Shown here piece after piece: positions 33,487 through 41,334 of a stretch of 64,000 bases of DNA. The notes under the pieces are model-generated. The model did no database searches and had not been told where the DNA came from. It saw nothing but the letters and a program-made list of their open reading frames with translations. Both the position numbers and the translations under genes were made by a program. How positions within the stretch are numbered: the first letter of the stretch is position 1; every line of letters starts with the position of its first letter. This DNA is from UBA9076 sp964418835. GTDB taxonomy: Bacteria; Bacillota_I; Bacilli_A; Erysipelotrichales; Erysipelotrichaceae. Location: the NCBI GenBank assembly GCA_964418835.1, contig CAYQNJ010000005.1, positions 1-64,000 of the forward strand, written 5' to 3'.

Positions 33487-34500
33487 ATGTCAGATAAAGA
33501 AACAATCGTAAAAGATGATAAAAAAGATGCGTTATTAAAAGATGCATTGAAACAAATTGAAAAACAATATGGTAAGGGTAGTATCATGAAACTTGGCGAT
33601 AGAGCTAATGTGGATTTTGATGCCATACCAAGTGGTTCATTAGCCTTAGATTTAGCATTAGGAATAGGTGGATATCCTAAGGGTAGAATAGTAGAAGTAT
33701 ATGGACCTGAATCTAGTGGTAAAACAACAATAGCACTACATGCAATTGCAGAGTGTCAAAAAGCTGGTGGAAGAGCTGCTTTTATTGATGCTGAAAATGC
33801 AATAGACCCTCAATATGCAAAAGCTTTAGGTGTTGATATTGATGAACTTATCCTTTCTCAACCAGACTCTGGAGAACAAGCTTTAGAGATTACAGAAGTG
33901 TTAATTAAATCAGGCGCAATTGATTTAGTTGTTATTGACTCTGTTGCTGCTTTAGTTCCTCAAGCTGAATTAGATGGCGAAATTAGTAAAGAAAGCATGG
34001 GATTACAAGCTAGATTAATGTCTAAGGCTATGAGAAAGTTAGCTGGAGTTATGAATAGATCTAGTTGTACAGCAATATTTATTAACCAATTAAGAGAAAA
34101 GATTGGTATTATATTTGGTAATCCAGAAACTACTCCTGGTGGTAGAGCTTTAAAATTCTATAGTTCTGTTAGAATTGAAGTAAGAAAAGGTGAAGCAATT
34201 AAAAATGGTACTGACATTGTTGGTAATAAGGTTAATATTAAAGTAGTTAAAAATAAAGTTGCTCCACCATTTAAAACAGCACAAGTAGAAATAATGTATG
34301 GAGAAGGTGTTTCTCATATATCTGAAATTATTAATCTTGGTTCTGATATGGAAATAATTGATAAAGCAGGAGCTTGGTTTTCTTATAAAGGAGAAAAGAT
34401 TGGTCAAGGTAGAGAAGCAGTTAGAGCTTTCTTACTTGCAAATCCTGAAATTGATAAAGAAATTACTGAAAAAATCAAAGAAAATATGTTTGCACAATAG
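33487..34500 (+). CDS. recA: Recombinase RecA
   Basis: The 337-aa protein has Walker A GPESSGKT (73-80), the Walker B strand LVVIDSVAALV, the L2 loop region with FINQLREKIG and GGRALKFYSSVR. It forms the strand-exchange filament and triggers LexA cleavage. GGAGG lies 7 bases before the ATG at 33487; an in-frame ATG at 33475 is part of the ribosome binding site. No LexA-type GAAC/GTTC box was seen upstream, so SOS control is not evident. Confidence 0.97.
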   Translation: MSDKETIVKDDKKDALLKDALKQIEKQYGKGSIMKLGDRANVDFDAIPSGSLALDLALGIGGYPKGRIVEVYGPESSGKTTIALHAIAECQKAGGRAAFIDAENAIDPQYAKALGVDIDELILSQPDSGEQALEITEVLIKSGAIDLVVIDSVAALVPQAELDGEISKESMGLQARLMSKAMRKLAGVMNRSSCTAIFINQLREKIGIIFGNPETTPGGRALKFYSSVRIEVRKGEAIKNGTDIVGNKVNIKVVKNKVAPPFKTAQVEIMYGEGVSHISEIINLGSDMEIIDKAGAWFSYKGEKIGQGREAVRAFLLANPEIDKEITEKIKENMFAQ

Positions 34501-34527
34501 CCTTCACATTAAGTGAAGGTTTTTATT
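34501..34527 (+). terminator. Terminator of recA
   Basis: CCTTCAC (34501-34507), loop ATTAA, GTGAAGG (34513-34519), then five T. Confidence 0.85.
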
Positions 34528-34605
34528 TCTTGTGAAAGTTTTAAGGTTAATTTATAATAGAGTAAGAGTAAAACTCTAAAAGAAAGATAAATGGAGGATA
34601 GTATA

Positions 34606-36162
34606 ATGGAAAATCCAGTACTTTTATCCATTTTAGTTGGCATTATAGGTGTTATAGTAGGGATTATCGTAATGGTAATCGCTGGTCGATTGGGGATTTC
34701 AAGAGCTAAAACAATTGCGAAAAATGCGATTGAAGAATCCAACATCAAAGCAGATGGGATAATACGTCAAGCAACACTTGATGGTAAACAACAAGTTTAC
34801 GAACTAAAACTGCAAGCAGAAAAGGAAATCAAAGAAGCTAAAGCTACTTTGCAAAGTACTGAAAACAAGTTAATGCGTAGAGAAGACACATTAAATTTAC
34901 GTGATGAAACTTTAATAGCTAAAGAAAAACAAATTGATGAAAAAGATCGTCTTGCTACTTCAAAGCTGACTAATTTGGAAAAGATGGAAGTAGACTTACA
35001 ATCTCGTATTGACAATCAAATTACAGTATTAGAAAGAATTGCGAACATGAGTGCTAATGATGCAAAAGCTGAACTTATGGAAGCTGTTGAGAAAAAAACT
35101 GAGAAAGAAATTGCAATATATTTAAGAGATCAAGAAGAAGAAGCTAAAGCAAAGGCAGCTGATAAAGCTAGAAATATTATTGCTTTAGCAATTCAAAGAT
35201 ATGCACAAGAGGAAACAGTTGAAAGAACAGTTTCAGTTGTAGCATTGCCTAGTGAAGACATGAAGGGTAGAATCATAGGTCGTGAGGGTAGAAATATCCA
35301 TGCGATTGAACAATTAACAGGTGTGGATTTAATTATTGATGATACACCAGATATTATTACAGTTAGTTGTTTTGATCCTATTAGAAGAGAAATTGCTAGG
35401 TTATCACTAGAAACATTAATGCGTGATGGAAGAATTCAGCCTGGTAGAATTGAAGAAGTAGTTCAAAAAGTTACTAATGAGATGGATGAAACTATCATGA
35501 AGATTGGTGATGAAGCAGTGTTTAAGTTAGGTATAGGAAAGATTGATAGAGAAATTATCAAGTTAATTGGTAGATTAAGATATCGTTATTCTTATGGTCA
35601 AAATGCGTTACAACATTCTATGGAAGTTGCAACTTTTGCAGGAATTATGGCTGCTGAGTTAGGTTTAAATCAAACTCTTGCTAAACGTGCAGGGTTACTA
35701 CATGACATTGGTAAAGCATTAGACTTTGAACAAGAGGGAACACATATTGAACTTGGAGCTAAAATAGCTAAAAAGTACAAAGAACATCCACTTGTAATTA
35801 ATGCAATAGAATCTCATCATGGGGAAGTTCCTACAATGGGTATAATTCCTCAATTAGTAGAGGCTGCAGATACTTTAAGTGCTGCTAGACCTGGTGCTAG
35901 ATTTGAATCTATGGAAGGTTATATTAATAGACTAGAACAACTTGAAAAAATTGCTAATCAGTTTGATGGTGTTGAAAGATCATATGCAATACAAGCTGGT
36001 AGAGAAGTAAGAATCATGATTCAACCAGAAAAAGTAGATGATATTGGTATGGTTAAGATAGCTCAAGATATTAGAGAAAAAATTGAAAATGAAATGACTT
36101 ATCCTGGGCAAATTAAAGTTACTTTAATACGTGAAACTAGAGTTAATGAGTTAGCTAAGTAA
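34606..36162 (+). CDS. rny: Ribonuclease Y
   Basis: The 518-aa membrane-anchored endoribonuclease has an N-terminal helix (LLSILVGIIGVIVGIIVMVI), a long coiled coil (residues of about 40-200) and a KH domain (MKGRIIGREGRNIHAIE). An HD domain follows with HSMEVATFAG and AGLLHDIGKALD. It starts mRNA decay in Firmicutes. GGAGG precedes the ATG at 34606 by 8 bases; the in-frame ATG at 34591 is in that site. It is joined to ymdB by a one-base overlap. Confidence 0.96.
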   Translation: MENPVLLSILVGIIGVIVGIIVMVIAGRLGISRAKTIAKNAIEESNIKADGIIRQATLDGKQQVYELKLQAEKEIKEAKATLQSTENKLMRREDTLNLRDETLIAKEKQIDEKDRLATSKLTNLEKMEVDLQSRIDNQITVLERIANMSANDAKAELMEAVEKKTEKEIAIYLRDQEEEAKAKAADKARNIIALAIQRYAQEETVERTVSVVALPSEDMKGRIIGREGRNIHAIEQLTGVDLIIDDTPDIITVSCFDPIRREIARLSLETLMRDGRIQPGRIEEVVQKVTNEMDETIMKIGDEAVFKLGIGKIDREIIKLIGRLRYRYSYGQNALQHSMEVATFAGIMAAELGLNQTLAKRAGLLHDIGKALDFEQEGTHIELGAKIAKKYKEHPLVINAIESHHGEVPTMGIIPQLVEAADTLSAARPGARFESMEGYINRLEQLEKIANQFDGVERSYAIQAGREVRIMIQPEKVDDIGMVKIAQDIREKIENEMTYPGQIKVTLIRETRVNELAK

Positions 36163-36932
36163 TGAATATATTATTTTTAGGTGATGTTGTTGGGAAGGCT
36201 GGTCGTCAAATAGTTGATGAGAAGCTTTCCCTTCTTAAGAAAGAATATAGAATAGATTTTACCATAGTAAATGGTGAAAATTCTGCACATGGTAAGGGTA
36301 TTACTAATAAGATTTATAACAACTTTAAAAATATTGGGGTTGATGTTATAACCCTAGGTAATCATGCTTTTGCAAAAAGAGAGATTATTGAACATATTGA
36401 TGAATGTAGTGATCTAATTAGACCAATAAACATTGAACCAAAAGAGATTGGTAATGGTATGCTTATTAAAACTAAGTTTAATAAAAAGATTGCGGTTATT
36501 AATCTATGTGGTCAAGTATTTATTGATAATTGTGTAGAATCCCCGTTTGATGCATTAAATAAAGTATTATCTACCTTAGTTGCGGATATCATTATTATAG
36601 ATTTACACGCGGAAGCTACTTCTGAAAAAGTTACGTTCTTTGAATATTTCAAAAGTAAACTGACTGCAGTGTTAGGAACACATACTCATGTACAAACAGC
36701 TGATGAAAGAATTAAGGATGGATGTGCATTTATTACAGATGTTGGTATGTGTGGAGCATATAATAGTGTACTTGGTAGAGACATAGAAGAAGTGTTTGAT
36801 TTAAACATTAGAAAGATTCCTTCTAGGTTTAAACCTGCGGAGGGCCCTGCAATACTATGTGGAGTTATTATTCAAATTGATGATAAAACAAATAGAGCTG
36901 TTAATATAAAAAGAATACAAATAAGACCTTAA
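36162..36932 (+). CDS. ymdB: YmdB-family metallophosphoesterase
   Basis: The 256-aa protein has the dinuclear metal site residues Asp8 (LFLGDVVG), Glu39-Asn40 (VNGENS), Asn67-His68 (TLGNHAF), the DLHAEATSEK loop and GTHTHVQTADE. YmdB has phosphodiesterase activity on 2',3'-cyclic nucleotides and controls biofilm choice in Bacillus. Next to rny, a role in RNA-product turnover is plausible. The ATG shares its A with the rny stop. A terminator follows directly. Confidence 0.93.
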   Translation: MNILFLGDVVGKAGRQIVDEKLSLLKKEYRIDFTIVNGENSAHGKGITNKIYNNFKNIGVDVITLGNHAFAKREIIEHIDECSDLIRPINIEPKEIGNGMLIKTKFNKKIAVINLCGQVFIDNCVESPFDALNKVLSTLVADIIIIDLHAEATSEKVTFFEYFKSKLTAVLGTHTHVQTADERIKDGCAFITDVGMCGAYNSVLGRDIEEVFDLNIRKIPSRFKPAEGPAILCGVIIQIDDKTNRAVNIKRIQIRP

Positions 36933-36956
36933 GATGCATTTATTATGCATCTTTTC
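36931..36956 (+). terminator. Terminator of rny-ymdB
   Basis: AAGATGCAT (36931-36939), loop TTATT, ATGCATCTT (36945-36953), then T-rich sequence. Confidence 0.8.
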
Positions 36957-37002
36957 TATATCTGTGGTATTTTTAATTAGTATTTATTAAAGGAGGTTTA
37001 GA

Positions 37003-37785
37003 ATGAGTAATTCATTATTATATGCAACATTAGGTACATTGTTTACATTTTTTATGACATCTGCTGGATCAGCAGTAGTATTTTTCTTTAAGGGTAAACC
37101 AAATGAAAATATTACTAGATCTTTTTTAGGTTTTGCAGCAGGAGTTATGATTGCAGCATCTGTTTGGAGTTTATTAATTCCAGCTATTGATGCTGTTGAA
37201 GAGGCTGGGGGTATTGGATGGATACCTGCAGCTGGAGGATTTTTATTAGGTGTTGGATTCTTACTTATACTAGATAATTTAATACCCCACTTACACATTG
37301 ATTCTGATGAAACAGAAGGTCCAAAAACAAATTGGAAAAGAACAACTTTATTAACTACTGCAGTTACTTTACATAATATTCCAGAAGGTATGGCGGTAGG
37401 TTTAGCATTCGCTATGGGGGCACAAGATGGTAACTTTGCACCTGCTTTAGCTTTAGCTTTAGGTATGGGAATTCAAAACTTTCCAGAAGGGGCTGCAATA
37501 TCTTTACCATTAAGACATGAAGGAAAAACACCATTTAAATCATTTTTAATTGGTAGTATGACTGGTATAGTAGAACCTATATTTGGTATTTCAGTTGTTT
37601 TAATTGCGAATTATATCCAACCCTTAATGCCATGGTTATTAAGTTTTGCAGCAGGAGCAATGATATATGTAACTGTAGAAGAATTAATTCCTGAGGCTCA
37701 TTTAGGAGAACATTCTCATTATGGAACTCTTGGTGTCATATTTGGTTTTGTAATTATGATGATATTAGATGTTGCATTAGGATAA
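37003..37785 (+). CDS. ZIP-family metal transporter
   Basis: The 260-aa protein has eight hydrophobic helices. Helix IV carries TLHNIPEGMAVG and helix V NFPEGAAISLPLRHEG, the paired His/Glu metal-binding motifs of ZIP carriers. A His-rich loop (HLHIDSDE) and EELIPEAHLGEHSHYG are also present. It imports zinc or another divalent metal. AAAGGAGGT precedes the ATG. It stands alone between terminated units; no Zur box was identified. Confidence 0.9.
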   Translation: MSNSLLYATLGTLFTFFMTSAGSAVVFFFKGKPNENITRSFLGFAAGVMIAASVWSLLIPAIDAVEEAGGIGWIPAAGGFLLGVGFLLILDNLIPHLHIDSDETEGPKTNWKRTTLLTTAVTLHNIPEGMAVGLAFAMGAQDGNFAPALALALGMGIQNFPEGAAISLPLRHEGKTPFKSFLIGSMTGIVEPIFGISVVLIANYIQPLMPWLLSFAAGAMIYVTVEELIPEAHLGEHSHYGTLGVIFGFVIMMILDVALG

Positions 37786-37843
37786 TGTTAGCCTTGGCTA
37801 ATATGTGAATATTGTATTAAACTATTATCAAGGAGGAATCAAA

Positions 37844-38020
37844 ATGCCTGTTTTAGTTGATCAAGATACTTGTATTGGATGTGAAGCTTGTATTAGTGTA
37901 TGCCCAGTAGATTCATTATCAATGAATGATAATGGAAAAGCTGAGTCTGATGATGATACTTGCATCGATTGTGGTGCATGCATCGGAACTTGTCCAGTTT
38001 CAGCAATTTCTGAAAAATAA
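37844..38020 (+). CDS. 2[4Fe-4S] ferredoxin
   Basis: The 58-aa protein has two clostridial-type clusters: CIGCEACISVCP and CIDCGACIGTCP, each CxxCxxCxxxCP. It is a small low-potential electron carrier. A plausible client here is the YjjW-type radical-SAM activase or MiaB, but that is inference. AAGGAGG lies 6-7 bases before the ATG at 37844; an in-frame GTG at 37805 precedes the ribosome binding site. A terminator follows. Confidence 0.95.
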   Translation: MPVLVDQDTCIGCEACISVCPVDSLSMNDNGKAESDDDTCIDCGACIGTCPVSAISEK

Positions 38021-38041
38021 TAAAAAATAAAAGTATTGAGT

Positions 38042-38068
38042 AAAAGGTGATGTAAATCACCTTTTATT
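38042..38068 (+). terminator. Terminator of the ferredoxin gene
   Basis: AAAAGGTGAT (38042-38051), loop GTAA, ATCACCTTTT (38056-38065). Confidence 0.85.
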
Positions 38069-38119
38069 GTTATAATAGATATTGTGTTTTAAACACCTCA
38101 CTTGACTATGCTGTATAAT
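38068..38119 (+). promoter_or_regulatory. Two candidate -10 regions upstream of miaB
   Basis: TG-T-TATAAT occupies 38068-38076, abutting the ferredoxin terminator. A second TG-TATAAT lies at 38112-38119, 38 bases before the miaB ATG. Confidence 0.5.
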
Positions 38120-38156
38120 AGAATGTAGTATTAAGTGCTGATGATATGGAGTTAAA

Positions 38157-39593
38157 ATGGAAAAAATAAGTATAAATTTACCATCTTTAAAAGATGCAAA
38201 AAAAAGAACAAATACACCTAGTAATATACATAGAGAAGTTTTTGAAATTTCTGATAAATTTAAAAGTTTAGGTGTTAATAGAAAATATTATTTAAGAACT
38301 TATGGTTGTCAAGCTAATGAAAGAGATAGTGAAACAATCGCAGGGTTTTTAACAGAAATGAACTTTACAAAAACTGAAGATTATGAAGAGGCTGACTTAA
38401 TTATTTTTAATACTTGTGCAATTAGAGCAAATGCTGAAAATAAAGTGTTTGGCGAAATAGGACAATTAAAAAGATTAAAAGTTAATAATCCAGATGTTAT
38501 TTTTGCGGTTTGTGGATGTATGGTTCAAGAAGAAGTTACTATAGAAAAAATAATGAAAACATATGATCAAATAGATCTTGTTTTTGGGACTCATAATATA
38601 CATAGATTACCTCAATTATTACAAAATGCTATGTTGTCAAAGGAAAGAACAATTGAAGTATTTTCTAAAGAAGGGGATGTAATAGAAAATTTACCTGTTA
38701 ATAGATTTAATAAATATAAAGCGTGGGTAAATATAATGTATGGTTGTGATAAGTTTTGTACGTATTGTATAGTGCCTTATACAAGAGGTAAACAAAGAAG
38801 TAGACTTATGGAAGACGTCTTAAATGAAATAAAACAACTAAAAGAAGATGGTTATAAGGAAGTTACTTTATTAGGACAAAATGTTAATGCATATGGTTTA
38901 GATTTAGAAATGGATGATGGTTTTGCGACTTTACTTGAAGAAGTTGCTAAAGTTGGTATAGATAGGGTTAGATTTGCAACAAGTCATCCAAGAGATTTTA
39001 GTTTAAAAATGGTAGAGGTTATGAAGGAAAATAAAAATATTATGCCTTTCTTACATCTTCCTGTTCAATCTGGAAACAATGAAATTCTTAAACTAATGGG
39101 TAGAGGATATACAGTTGAAAGATTTAAAATGATTTATGATAAATTAAAAGAAGCTATACCTAACATTGGTTTTAGTACTGATATGATTGTTGGTTTTCCT
39201 AATGAAACAAGAGAACAATTTGAGGATACATTAAAATTAGTTGATTATTGTAAGTTTGATTTTGCATTCTTGTTTATTTATAGTCCAAGAGTTGGAACAC
39301 CAGCTGCTAAGTTTGAAGATAATATAGATGAAAAAGAAAAGACAGAAAGACTAAAAGAATTAAATGAAAGAGTTGCAAAATATGGCAATTTAAATAACCA
39401 AAAGTACTTGAATAAGGTTGTAAAAGTATTAGTTGATGGTAAAAGTAAAAGAAATGATAGTGTTTATAGTGGATATAGTGAAGAAAATAAATTAGTAAAC
39501 TTTACTGGAGATAATATAAATGAAGGAGACATTGTAGAAGTTTTAATTACTGAGATTAGAAGTTGGTCTATGAATGGTGAAAAGATAAATTAA
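38157..39593 (+). CDS. miaB: tRNA-2-methylthio-N6-isopentenyladenosine synthase MiaB
   Basis: The 478-aa methylthiotransferase has an N-terminal UPF0004 domain with the auxiliary-cluster cysteines C51, C87 and C121. A radical-SAM core follows with C197, C201 and C204 (YGCDKFCTYC), then a C-terminal TRAM domain. It adds methylthio to A37 of tRNAs reading UNN codons. The nearby cluster holds tRNA-Cys, Leu(UAA), Ser(UGA) and Phe, all potential substrates. GGAG is 5 bases before the ATG. Confidence 0.95.
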   Translation: MEKISINLPSLKDAKKRTNTPSNIHREVFEISDKFKSLGVNRKYYLRTYGCQANERDSETIAGFLTEMNFTKTEDYEEADLIIFNTCAIRANAENKVFGEIGQLKRLKVNNPDVIFAVCGCMVQEEVTIEKIMKTYDQIDLVFGTHNIHRLPQLLQNAMLSKERTIEVFSKEGDVIENLPVNRFNKYKAWVNIMYGCDKFCTYCIVPYTRGKQRSRLMEDVLNEIKQLKEDGYKEVTLLGQNVNAYGLDLEMDDGFATLLEEVAKVGIDRVRFATSHPRDFSLKMVEVMKENKNIMPFLHLPVQSGNNEILKLMGRGYTVERFKMIYDKLKEAIPNIGFSTDMIVGFPNETREQFEDTLKLVDYCKFDFAFLFIYSPRVGTPAAKFEDNIDEKEKTERLKELNERVAKYGNLNNQKYLNKVVKVLVDGKSKRNDSVYSGYSEENKLVNFTGDNINEGDIVEVLITEIRSWSMNGEKIN

Positions 39594-39658
39594 CCTTCTA
39601 GTCAATTTATTTAAATCGTGATAGTCTATAATTGAATAGTTTTTTGGAGGAAATAATA

Positions 39659-41323
39659 ATGGATAATATAAAAATCTTCGCTTTAGGAGGTTTGGATGAA
39701 GACGGGAAGAATATGTATGTTGTTGAAGTTAATGACAAAATATTTGTTTTAGAATGTGGTTTAAAATATCCCGAAACTGATCAATTAGGTATTGAAATGA
39801 TAATCCCTGATTTTTCTTATTTAATTAAGAATAAAAATAGAATTAAGGGAGTATTTATAAGTCATGGAAATGATGATGTGATGGCGGCTATAGTTAATCT
39901 GGTTAAAGAGATTAATGTACCAATATATACAGCGCCATTGACTGCATATCTAGTAGAATCTTTATTCAAAAAAGAAGGAATAAAGAAATATGATTTACAT
40001 AGAATTCAAAGGAATTCTACCTTTGAAATAGATGGTGTAGAAATAAGAACTTTTGGAGTTACAGAGTCAATTGCAGATGCTATGGGTGTTGCAATAAAAA
40101 CAGACCAAGGCTTTATAGTTTACAGTAGTGAATTTATATTTGACTTTGATGTAAAAATGGATGCATTTAAGTGTGATATTACAAAGTTGGCTAATATAGG
40201 ACAAGAAGGTGTTTTACTTTTAATGAGTGAATCAGTGGCATCTACTAGAAGTGGACATAGTGCTCCTCATCATAAACTAACTCCATTAGTAGAACCATAC
40301 TTTGAAGAAACAGATAATAGAATTTGTATAACAATGTATAATCAAAATTTATTTAGAGTTATTGAAGTAATTGAGTTAGCAAATAAATATAATAGAAAAA
40401 TAATGTTTTATGATGATGAATTAAGAGAGTTCATGCAAGAAGTAGCAAAACTTGGCTATTATCATGTGCCTGCAGGATTAGAAGTGCCAAAAAGTAAGTT
40501 TAGTAATGACATGGAAAATGTTTTGGTTATTATTTCTGGTTCAGGTTCTAAAATATTTAAAAAGGTTCAAACTATTTCAACAAAGGAAGATCCTTTAATT
40601 GAGTTTAGAAGCAGTGATACGATTATTATTGCATCTCCTAGTGTTCCAGGTACTGTTAGAGAAGCTAATAGGATGGAAAATGGTCTTTATAAAGAAGGCG
40701 CAAAAGTTTATGCGACTGATAAGAAAAGAATGTTTTCTATGCATGCAGCAATAGAAGATTTAAAGATGATGATTTATTTATTTAAACCTAAGTTTTACAT
40801 GCCAGTAAAGGGTGAATATAATCAATTAATATCAAATGCTAATATTGCGTTAGATATGGGTTATCAAGCAGATAAGATAATCGTTATGGACAACGGTCAA
40901 GTTGCGACAATAAAAAATGGTAATTTAGAAAAACAATTTGGTAAAATAGAGTTAGAAGATGTTTTGGTTGATGGAAAAGCATCTTTAGATTCAAGTGGTA
41001 TGGTACTTAGAGATAGAGAAACATTATCTACTGATGGTGCTATAATAGTAGGTGTTGTGATTAATCATTCAACAAAAAAGATTATTGGTGGACCAGATGT
41101 TCAAAGCAGAGGCGTTATATACTTAAAGGATGCTGAACATATTGTTAAAGAGATTGGCACTATGATGGAAAAGATTATTACTAATGCAGTGAAAAATAAT
41201 AAGTATGATAATATGAGTTGTCGTATGGAAGCAAGAGAAGCAATTGGTAAATATGTTCTTAAGGAAACTGGAAAACATCCAATGATTTTACCTGCAATTG
41301 TTGAAATTAATTCGGCAGAATAG
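39659..41323 (+). CDS. RNase J homologue with degenerate active site (RnjB-like)
   Basis: The 554-aa protein keeps the RNase J layout: metallo-beta-lactamase, beta-CASP and a C-terminal domain ending VRD-like repeats. The metal site is largely gone. The canonical HxHxDH is HGNDDV at 69-74 (only His69 and Asp73 kept), the next His is Glu136 (VTESIAD), the bridging Asp is Glu (SSEF), PVHGEY is PVKGEY and the SNxHR loop is NQNLFR. It is predicted to lack nuclease activity and to act as a partner subunit. The place before ftsK matches Bacillus rnjB. The ATG at 39659 follows GGAGG by 8 bases; an earlier TTG at 39632 is rejected. Confidence 0.88.
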   Translation: MDNIKIFALGGLDEDGKNMYVVEVNDKIFVLECGLKYPETDQLGIEMIIPDFSYLIKNKNRIKGVFISHGNDDVMAAIVNLVKEINVPIYTAPLTAYLVESLFKKEGIKKYDLHRIQRNSTFEIDGVEIRTFGVTESIADAMGVAIKTDQGFIVYSSEFIFDFDVKMDAFKCDITKLANIGQEGVLLLMSESVASTRSGHSAPHHKLTPLVEPYFEETDNRICITMYNQNLFRVIEVIELANKYNRKIMFYDDELREFMQEVAKLGYYHVPAGLEVPKSKFSNDMENVLVIISGSGSKIFKKVQTISTKEDPLIEFRSSDTIIIASPSVPGTVREANRMENGLYKEGAKVYATDKKRMFSMHAAIEDLKMMIYLFKPKFYMPVKGEYNQLISNANIALDMGYQADKIIVMDNGQVATIKNGNLEKQFGKIELEDVLVDGKASLDSSGMVLRDRETLSTDGAIIVGVVINHSTKKIIGGPDVQSRGVIYLKDAEHIVKEIGTMMEKIITNAVKNNKYDNMSCRMEAREAIGKYVLKETGKHPMILPAIVEINSAE

Positions 41324-41334
41324 GGGAAAGAAAA

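Noticed and set aside
33475..33489. In-frame upstream ATG with embedded GGAGG before recA (and the same at 34591 before rny), looking like a short conserved leader peptide.
   Set aside because: The ATG is part of an ATGGAGG ribosome binding site 12-15 bases ahead of the true start. It has no ribosome binding site of its own.
37788..37801. Small hairpin TTAGC/GCTAA after the ZIP transporter as a terminator.
   Set aside because: The stem is only five pairs and no T run follows.
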